From assembly GCF_001816125.1 (NCBI RefSeq), contig NZ_MDZA01000288.1, positions 1 to 39,425 on the forward strand: 39,425 nucleotides of DNA, written 5' to 3'. How positions within the stretch are numbered: the first letter of the stretch is position 1; each line of letters starts with the position of its first letter. Below the pieces are notes generated by a model, which saw only the letters and a program-made list of their open reading frames with translations, did not search any database and had not been told where the DNA came from. Below are positions 32,329 through 39,425 of this stretch, piece by piece. The stretch comes from Hymenobacter coccineus (lineage in GTDB: Bacteria > Bacteroidota > Bacteroidia > Cytophagales > Hymenobacteraceae). Position numbers and translations under genes: made by a program.

Positions 32329-32406
32329 GCTGTTAGCCATTAGCTGTTAGCTGCTAGCTTTTTCAAGTTACTGGCTACTAGCTAATGGCTATAAGCTAAC
32401 AGCTAA
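32324..32406. repeat. Imperfect inverted repeat rich in TTAGCTGTTAGCT words
   Basis: Left half carries taagctgttagccattagct and the right half its near-complement (gctaatggctataagctaac) around a short centre. Similar TTAGCTGTTAGC elements are common dispersed repeats in Bacteroidota (from memory). It fills the space between the reductase and the ferredoxin genes and would fold into a hairpin in the joint mRNA. Confidence 0.75.
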
Positions 32407-32408
32407 AA

Positions 32409-32726
32409 ATGGACAACGACGTACGCATTTACGTGGAAGAGGCCCCCGGCCAGCGCCGCGAACTAGAGGCCCCCACCGACATGGGCCTAAGCCTGATGGA
32501 GCTGCTCAAGGCCAACGACTACCCCATCCAGGCCACCTGCGGCGGCATGGCCCTGTGCGCCACCTGCCACGTGGAGGTACTGGCCGGCCCCGCCCTCCCC
32601 GAGCCCCAGGATGCCGAGCTGGACATGCTCGAAACCCTGCCCCACGTGTACGAGGGCTCGCGCCTGAGCTGCCAGATTCGCCTCCACCTCCGCACCGATG
32701 GCTTGGTGGTGCGCATCGCTGGCTAA
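32409..32726 (+). CDS. 2Fe-2S ferredoxin (adrenodoxin type)
   Basis: 105 aa. The cluster ligands are visible as CGGMALCATC plus a fourth Cys in RLSCQIRL, the C-x5-C-x2-C spacing of vertebrate/bacterial adrenodoxin-type ferredoxins. Length is normal. It lies 80 nt behind the reductase on the same strand, separated only by a repeat, so the two form an electron-transfer pair. Acceptors are not known. Confidence 0.93.
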   Translation: MDNDVRIYVEEAPGQRRELEAPTDMGLSLMELLKANDYPIQATCGGMALCATCHVEVLAGPALPEPQDAELDMLETLPHVYEGSRLSCQIRLHLRTDGLVVRIAG

Positions 32727-32731
32727 TGCGC

Positions 32732-32830
32732 TGTAGCGCGGACTTTGTAGTCCGCGCCTCTCGCTTCGTCCTGCTGGTGACCGCTCAACGATTACCGTGC
32801 AGCACCGCGGACTACAGAGCCCGCGCTACA
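32732..32830. repeat. 25-bp inverted repeat, family E copy 2
   Basis: Left arm 32732-32756 is identical over 25 nt to the left arm of the repeat at 29670. The right arm 32806-32830 has two changes (cagagccc for caaagtcc). It lies just after the ferredoxin stop codon. Confidence 0.85.
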
Positions 32831-32837
32831 TTCAACG

Positions 32838-32880
32838 ACACAAAAAATCCCCGCCAGCGACTGGCGGGGATTTTTTGTGT
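32838..32880. terminator. Bidirectional terminator with perfect 20-bp stem
   Basis: Arms 32838-32857 and 32861-32880 pair perfectly (core aatccccgccag) around a 3-nt loop, with A-run and T-run on each side. It serves both the ferredoxin transcript and the convergent Lys-rich protein gene. Confidence 0.92.
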
Positions 32881-32895
32881 CGTGAAGAACCGGGC

Positions 32896-33501
32896 CTAGC
32901 GGCGGCGTTTCTTGCTGGCGGTGGCCTTCTTTTTGGTGGCTGACGACTTCTTGTGAGCTGTCACCTTCTTGGCAGCGGCCTTGTGCTTGGTTTTGGTTTT
33001 GGTAGTACTGTGGCTTTTGCTGCTTTTGGCAGCGCGGGCTTCTTTGGCGCGGGCAGCTTTCGACTTGGTTTTCGTTTTGGCGGCTTTGCTGCGGGTGGCC
33101 TTGCTGCTGTGCTTGCTGCTGCTACGGCGGGAGGCGCGGCGCTCGGAGGCGCGCTCTTCGGCCCGGGCCTCGGCGCGGCGGGCCGATAGCCAGGCGGAGT
33201 GGCGGGCGGCGTACGAACGGGTGGCGTGGGCTTCGCGGGCGGCGGTGGCGGCCTCTTCAGGCCGGGCCTCGTCGGCGGTGGCCGTGGCGGTGGCGTCGTT
33301 TTCAGGCGAAGCGGTGGCGTCATCAATGGCGGCGGCGCGGACGGCCTCGGCCTTCTTGCGGCGCACCGGCATCAGGAAATCGCGCTCGGCACGCTCGCGT
33401 ACGCTCAGGCTTTCTTCACCGGGAAGTTTCGTTACAGGCGTTTGGGCGTGGGCCGTGCCCAGGGTCAGGAATAGGGCCGCCAGGGCTAACAAGTACTTCA
33501 T
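32896..33501 (-). CDS. Exported Lys/Ala-rich basic protein (histone-H1-like tail)
   Basis: 201 aa from the ATG at 33501, which starts a clear signal peptide (MKYLLALAALFLTLGTAHAQ). The segment up to about 70 is mixed (VRERAERDFLMPVRRKKAEAV), then a Glu/Ala/Thr stretch, and the last ~100 residues consist almost only of Lys, Ala, Ser, Thr and Arg, ending KKRRR. Such tails look like histone H1 and would bind DNA or other polyanions. The signal peptide makes a periplasmic or extracellular site likely, so polysaccharide, extracellular DNA or LPS are possible partners. Low complexity makes family assignment impossible by eye. Confidence 0.75.
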   Translation of the reverse strand: MKYLLALAALFLTLGTAHAQTPVTKLPGEESLSVRERAERDFLMPVRRKKAEAVRAAAIDDATASPENDATATATADEARPEEAATAAREAHATRSYAARHSAWLSARRAEARAEERASERRASRRSSSKHSSKATRSKAAKTKTKSKAARAKEARAAKSSKSHSTTKTKTKHKAAAKKVTAHKKSSATKKKATASKKRRR

Positions 33502-33531
33502 AGTATAATCATTATCCAATTGGTCGAAAGG

Positions 33532-33562
33532 CAAAGCTAAGGCCGGTCTTGGCAAGATGCAA
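33532..33562 (-). promoter_or_regulatory. Putative promoter of the Lys-rich protein gene
   Basis: On the minus strand TTG (33562-33560), 20-nt spacer, then a perfect TAnnTTTG (TAGCTTTG, 33539-33532). The start codon is 31 nt downstream. Confidence 0.7.
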
Positions 33563-33635
33563 GTGCCGCCGGGGCCCCACCTGGCCCGGCGGCCGCCCGG
33601 TTTGCCCCCATTTAGGGGCCCGAGCGGCCCCTCCC

Positions 33636-36600
33636 CTACCGCACGATAGTGAGGCGCTGCCCAGCCGAATTGGCCCCGAATTCGGCGCGTACAGGCATTG
33701 CACCTGGCTCAGGCCACCCGAGAAATCGCCGGCCTGGCTGGCCCGCAGCCGGTACTCAAACACGTGCGTACCGCGCGGCACTTCGCTTAAAAAAAAGTTG
33801 GTGGCCGCGTCGCGCGGGCTTTCGTAGTATCCTAGCCCGTTCTGGTAGCGGTAGCCGCTGGTTTGGCCGATGGGCTCGAGGCCGGCGGCGCGCTGGTCCT
33901 TGAGGTGCACATACTCCAGGGCCCTGTCGGTGCGCATCACGAGGCGAACCACCAAGGCGTCGCCTACTTTCAAGGGCGTGGCGGCGGTCAGCTTTTCCAG
34001 CACGGGGCCCCCGGCGGTGCGGGTTTCGCGGTAGAGCTGGCGCTCCAAGCTCAGGGGCGTAGCGGCGGGCGTAATCTTGTCAATGTCCTCAAAATACTGC
34101 CAGTACAGCGCGCCCCAGGCCAAGCCCGCGTCGGGCTTGGCCACGGTGACCTTACCCTGCGCAGGCTGGATTTCGGCTGCCGGCCAGCTGGTTTTGAAGT
34201 AACCGGTGCCGGCCTGGGCCACCTCGGGCCGCACGGCTTGGGCCCCCACGCTGATTTGCAGCGGCTGCGGGGCGGCCAGCCAGTCGGAGCCGCGCAGCAG
34301 CAGAGCGTAGCAGGCGTCGGCGGTGGCGCGGGTGCTGGGCCAGTTGTGGGCTTGCTTTTGGGTGAGCAGCCAGAGCTTCATCTCGTCCACTGATTTCTGG
34401 TCGTTTTTTACCTCGTCGAAGGCTTCGATGAGCGTGGCCTGGGTTTCGGTGGGGGCCTCGCGCCAGTAGTAGCCGCCGGTCACGTCCTTCCAGTACATGC
34501 CCAGGGCGGGCGAGTGCAGGGCGTTTTCGGCCAGCGCGCGCAGGATTTGCTGGGCCGACGGGGCCCCTTTGCTTTCGCGGAACAAAGCCAGGGCCGCCTG
34601 GGCTTGCAGGTAGCGCGTCTGGCCGGTCCAGTACTTGGCGGCCTGCCCGCGGTAGTAGGCGTAGGCGGGCGCCGCAGCCTTGGCCACGGGCTGGCCGGGC
34701 CAGAAGCTGCGGGCATACAGGGCCTGGATTTGCAAATCGCCGAGGTGGTTATCGGCTAGCTTCACGGCCTTTTGGCGGCGTAGGTCGGCGTAGTCGCGGG
34801 CAGTGGCGGCGTCGAGGTAGGCCAGGGCAGCTTGCAGGACAGGGCGGGCGGCGGCGGCGTGGCTGGCGTCCAGGGCCCCCAGCTTTTTCAGTTTGCCGAA
34901 CCCGGCCACGATGAGCTGAGTGAGGTAGCGGTCGTCGGGCATTTTTTCGAACCACGGAAACGCGCCGTCGGGCAGCTGCATGCGTTGCAGCTTGGCCAGG
35001 GCCCCGGCGGTTTCGGTGCGCAGCCGCACGGTGTCGAACAACGTGGTGAGGCGGGCCAGGCGCTCGGTTTCGCCCTGAGCGTCGCGCACCCAGGGGGTTT
35101 CTTGCAGCAGCAGGTTTTTCAGCTCCTGGTTTTGGTTGAGCTTGCTGGCCAGCTGGTTGCGCTGGGCGGCGGTGCCGCTTTGCGATTGGCGCGTCCACTC
35201 GGCCAGTACGGTGCGGAAGCGCGGGGTGGACTTAAGAATCTGCGCAGCCAACAAGTTGGCGTACAGCCGGTCGAATACCTGCTCCGAGCACTCGTAGGGG
35301 TACTCCATCAGGTAGGGCAGGCTCTGCACGGCGTACCAGGCGGGGTTGGCCGTCATCTCCAGCGTAAGGGAGTAGTTGCGCCGCGTGGGCGAGGCGGTGC
35401 TGGTCAGCTTCTTCAACTCGAACGTGCGGGTGCCGGGGCCCACCACAGGCAGCGGTAGGCTCTCGGTGACGAGGATGCGGTTGGGCAGCACGGGCAGCGT
35501 GTTTTCCTCGCCGTCGGAGAACCTCACGGGACCCCTCTGGGGCGGCCCCTCTCCCGCGGAGAGGGGAGCCTGACGATTTTTCTTTTTGCTCTTTTTACCG
35601 GTTAACTGCTCACTGTCAACTGTTGACTGCGTTTCCGCCACTACCCGGTACGTTACAGCCACCGACGCAAAATCGGCGGGCAGGTTGATTTCCCAGCCCA
35701 GCGCGGCGCTCTGGTGGGCCCCGGCGGCCACGGGCTGCTGTGCGGGGCCCCGCAGCAGTTGGGCGGTGAGGTCCTGGCCCGTGGCGGCGTCGAGCAGGAA
35801 GAGCTGGGCCGTGCCGCGGGTGGCGTGGTCGGTCAGGTTCGAGAACTTGGCGGGGAAGGTGAACGTGTCGCCCTGGCGCAGGAAGCGCGGGGCGTTGGGC
35901 GTAAGCTGGATTTCCTTTTGGGTGACGAGCTGCCGGGCCAGCTGGCCGGTGCGCAGGTTGCGGTCGTGGGCCAGGGCCAGCAGCTGCCAGCGCGTCACAG
36001 CTTCCGGCATCTGGAATTCGAGCACCACATCGCCGTTTTTATCGGTGCGCAGGGCCGGCTCCCACAAGGCCGTTTCGCGGAAATCAGTGCGGGTGGGGAC
36101 GGCGGAGAGGTTTACGCTACGTTGTTGAGAAGTAACACCCGCAGCCGAATTACTATCGCTGCCGCCTTGATTTCCTCCACCTAGGCCGGTTACCACTACT
36201 TCATTTAAAGAAGCTTTGTCAGCGGCCATTGCGTTACTCATCATTGGCGACGCAGGCGCAGGCGCACTTCTGGCCAGGGAGGAAACACCACGTATTCTGA
36301 TGTGAATCCCGTTTCCTGGCGCACTCCGGTCAGCAAGCGTTTCCCATGTGTTCAACATAGGATATTCCACCGCCGTTTCGCCTGCACTTTCCGCGCTGGT
36401 AGTAGCCACCCAATTCGCTTCATCAAAACTTCCTTGCCATCCGTACCGTGGCTGGTAATACTGATTGTCAAACGCCAATCCCCCAAAACTGTGTTGGCGG
36501 AACACGTCCAGGCTTTGGTCGTATAGCGTTGCTAGCAGTTCGGCATCGGCTGCTTGGCCCCCGGCTTGGTGGATGGCGATGCGCCAGGTTTCTTTCTGGC

Positions 36601-39425
36601 CAGGCTGAAGCTTGTCGCGGAAGGTGCTGATAGTGAGTTGCAACGGCTGCGGCTTTGCGGCCACTTGCACGGTGGCGTCGTGGCGGTAGAGGCGGTTGGC
36701 GCGCACCTGCGTGGTGTGGATGTACAGGGGCCCCGGGGCGCTGGCCGGGCCGCTTGCTACGGCTACGCGGCGTTGCTCGCCGGCGCGCAGCGTCAGCCAC
36801 TCCTGGCGCAGGAGCTGGCCGCCGCGCTCCACTTCGAGTAGGATGCGGGCGTCGGCTTCGCTGCTGCCCAGCAGGATAGCGGCGGACTGGCCGGGGGCCA
36901 CGGTGTCGGCCAGCGCCACAAACCAATCGGGCGTGGCGAAGGGCACGGTGGGGGCCCCCGAGTCGTAGAGCGTAAAATCCTGCTGCGCCCGCGCCGAGTC
37001 GCGGCCGGCGGCCTGGGCTTCGAGGCGGTAGCGGCCGGTGGGCAGGGCCCCCAGCGCGGCATTCAGGTCGAGGGCCGCGCTGGTTTTGGTGTCGAAGGCC
37101 AGGGTTTTGACTAGCTCCGGCTTGGCTTCATTCGCGGCGGTTTCGGGCACGGGACCGGGCACACCGGCCGGGTTGGGGCGGTAGCGGATGGCCAGCAGGC
37201 GCAGCGTGCCGGCGGCCGGCAGCGGCTCGCCGGTGGCGTTGGTACCCAGCAGCCGGAAGGTGGGCAGGCGCTGCTTATCGGCCATTTCGGGCCCCACGAG
37301 GCGCAGGCTGAGCGGATTGCGGCCGATGGGGAAGCCGCGGGTGGCGCTGCGGGTTTCCCCGGCCGCGTCGGTCACGTCGGCGGCCACTTCAAATAAAAAT
37401 CCGGGCTGCCAGCCAAATCTGCCTGGCTTGGCTAGTACCAGCGGCGGCGTGAACGTGATACTAAAGCGGCCATCTGCGTTGGTGGTGGCGGTGCCGTGGG
37501 CGATTTCAGTAGTGCCTGTTCCAGGACTTCCCGGCCGGTAGGCTCGCCCCCCCACCCCGCCCCAATAATCATAATCGAGTAGCGCCCACAGGGCCCGGCG
37601 CGTGACGCGGTACTGTACCGTGGCCCCGTCGGTGGCCTGCCCGGCGTAGGCGCGGGCGCGGCCGGCCACGGCCAATGGCTGGCCCAGCTGCGGGCGGCCG
37701 GGCACCGAGTCGAGCTGCACGTAAAAGGTGGGGCGCTTGTAATCTTCCACGGCAAAAGCCAATTCGCCGTCGTCGGCACTCAGCTTAAACTCACCGTTCA
37801 GCAAGCCCGCTGGCAGCACAAACGAGCCGCTAAACGACCCGAAGTCGTTAGTCACGAAGCTCAGCTTCTGCACGGTGTCGCCGTTCACGTCTTCCAGCTC
37901 CACGTCTTGCTTTTCCTTGGTCAGCAAGCGAGACTTCCCGCCCTGGTTTTCCATCAGTATGCCCTTGAAGTACACCGTTTGGCCCGGCCGGTAAATAGCG
38001 CGGTCGGTGAAGAGGAACGTGCGGCGCTGCGGCTTCTCCGTTTTGGGCTGTTCGGCCTGGTAGTAATTGTTGTCGTCGTGGAGCAATAGCGTGTCGCGCC
38101 CTCGCCACATTTTCACCAACCGCTCTTTTCCCAGCGTAAAAACGTTTTCCTTACTGTCCACCTTGTCTGCTATTGGCAACGGCACTTCCCCGTTGGCGTC
38201 AGTTTGCAGCAGCTGCCCTTTCAGGTACACCGTACGGCTAAACTTGTCGGTGGGCTGCAGGTCGGCTATGTGCTGATACGTGGCCTGGGTGCTAATTCTT
38301 GGCAGCAATTGGCCGCTCTGCCGATTGAGCAGCAGTAGGCGCTGCGCCCCGGTATCGGGGTCTCGGCGGATGAGGGCGCTCAACTCGCTGGCCCCCACCA
38401 CGGCGTAGGCGGCCACGTCGCCGGGCTGCTGCTTCGTAGGCTCACTGGCTTTGTTGCCGATGACGACTAGGTAATAGCCAATGGGCAGCGCCGCGCCGGC
38501 CGTGGCCAGCTTCTGCTCCTTATACTCAACGGGATGCGCCGGCACCGGCACCGCCCAGCTCACGGCCGGAGCCGCCCTCAGCACCTTCGCGTAGCGCTCG
38601 GCCATTAGGCGGCCATCGTATTGCTTGAAGCTGTACCACTGCGCCAGCGTGATGCGGTAGGCCCAGGCGTGCAGCTCCGTGATGTTGCGGACCGTGGCAT
38701 CGAGCCGCCAGGGCTGGCCGGGCACCACGATTTCAGCAGCGGAAAAGGTTAGCTCCGGCCGCTCAATTTCGGCGCGCAGGGCCCTGGCGCGGGCTGCACC
38801 GCGCGACTTCGGGTACCGCGCTTCGGCGGCCCGCGCTAGGGCCACGGCGGCCACTGGGGTGCTGTCGCGGGCGGCTTCGGCCTGCCGGGCCATGAACTCG
38901 GTGCTGAGAGGCAGGGCTTTGTAGGCCTCGGCGGCGCGGACCAGGGCGGGGGCGTACTGGTCGGCCAGGTCGGTATTTTGGGTGAGGGTGCGCAGGTAGT
39001 CGAGGCGCTGCAAGTCCACGTCGGCCAGGGCCCCGGGGTTGGCGGCGGCAGCGGCAGGCGGGCGGCGGTGAGGCGCTGCAACAGGCGCAGCGCCAACAGC
39101 GGGCCGTTTAGCGAGTCGGTGGCGGGGGCCCCCAGCTTCAGCGCGGCAAACTCCTGGGCGCTGCCGAACAGCTTCGGGTCAGTTACTTGGAACTGCTGCT
39201 CGGGCCGGGTGAGGTACAGCTCCTGGTTTTGCAGGCCGGCAATGGCGCGCTGGGCCAGCAGGTCGTACAGGGTGGGGCGCAGGGCGCGGCCCTCGGCGTC
39301 GCCGCCGGTGGCTAGGTCGCCCAGGGCAACCAGGGTGGTTTTCAATTGGCGCTGGGGCTCGTCTTCCACCGACTGGAAGTAGTGCCGCACGATGGCCGCG
39401 CCGAGCCGGCCGGCGTCCCCAGGTG
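33636..39425 (-). CDS. Alpha-2-macroglobulin family protein, 5' end outside window, two apparent frameshifts
   Basis: At least 1900 aa; the start lies past the right edge. The main frame (33512-39048) contains MG-type domains, an MG2-like segment (FLFTDRAIYRPGQTVYFKG), a SusC-plug-like insertion (IRIRGVSSL, LNEVVVTG), the A2M domain (WEPALRTDKNGDVVLEFQMP), and a thioester site CSEQ in YPYECSEQ, then the TED helices and the receptor-binding-like end. One base is missing near 39050 (the upstream part reads RHYFQSVEDEP), and another near 33685: restoring it gives EFGANSAGQRLTIVR and a stop at 33636 instead of an 80-residue low-complexity tail. Bacterial A2Ms trap proteases in the periplasm; no penicillin-binding partner gene is within the window. 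Confidence 0.88.
35531..35630. repeat. Repeat element inserted in frame within the alpha-2-macroglobulin gene
   Basis: Two palindrome-rich pieces lie side by side: ggcccctctcccgcggagag with flanking complementary bases, and aactgctcactgtcaactgt with its partial complement. Translated, they give a basic, low-complexity insert (QSTVDSEQLTGKKSKKKNRQ and onward) between YRVVAET and RFSDGEENT. Both wordings look like dispersed intergenic repeats of this group of genomes. Confidence 0.6.

Noticed and set aside
31090..32340. 416-codon open frame opposite the ferredoxin reductase gene
   Set aside because: The plus-strand protein has clear FAD and NADPH motifs and a promoter; the minus-strand frame is compositional shadow.

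Overview
The window looks like chromosomal DNA of a high-GC Bacteroidota, most likely Hymenobacter or a close relative (inference). Supporting signs are two proteins with type IX secretion (T9SS) C-terminal sorting domains, a TonB-dependent receptor with a CarboxypepD_reg-like N-terminus, DUF4369/TlpA and DUF4468-type proteins, an alpha-2-macroglobulin carrying SusC-plug-like motifs, promoters of the Bacteroidota type (TTG, about 20 nt, TAnnTTTG), few Shine-Dalgarno sites, and a marked excess of the word GGGGCCC/GGGCCCC.

Layout. Bases 1-6150 hold envelope and housekeeping genes: an OmpA lipoprotein, a T9SS-sorted surface protein and a TlpA-type thioredoxin on the plus strand, then an ArsB-like transporter and an exported HAD-family hydrolase on the minus strand. 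Bases 6340-13230 are all minus strand: TonB receptor, small beta-barrel protein, SGNH hydrolase lipoprotein, DinB/maleylpyruvate-isomerase-like protein and cystathionine gamma-synthase/lyase. Bases 13290-15360 are plus strand: DUF2167 protein, VTT-domain membrane protein and a tRNA-Arg(ACG) with its own promoter and terminator. A large T9SS beta-helix protein (15581-18553, minus) is followed by about 1 kb of decayed accessory DNA holding an IS481-type transposase remnant and a possible small RNA unit. A DUF4468-like gene then leads into the main item of interest.

Bases 20170-31074, minus strand, form one long gene cluster. In transcription order it encodes a vWA-like lipoprotein, a three-helix membrane protein, a tubulin/FtsZ-superfamily GTPase-like protein, a giant actin/Hsp70-fold ATPase, a single-pass protein with a long Pro/Ala linker, a MotA/TolQ/ExbB-type channel protein with a coiled-coil tail (frameshifted in this sequence), a MotB/OmpA-type protein and possibly a 38-residue membrane peptide. 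Together these suggest an envelope-spanning, ion-driven machine coupled to two cytoskeletal-type NTPases. The channel pair resembles Zorya ZorA/ZorB, but the Zorya helicase and nuclease genes are absent. Five of the six junctions between the seven large genes contain long inverted repeats from different families.

Bases 31249-32880 carry a thioredoxin-reductase-like ferredoxin/flavodoxin reductase and a 2Fe-2S ferredoxin in one operon, closed by a 20-bp terminator shared with a convergent gene for an exported, very Lys/Ala-rich protein. The rest of the window (33636 to the end) is a bacterial alpha-2-macroglobulin that runs off the right edge, contains two apparent one-base frameshifts, and has absorbed a repeat element in frame.
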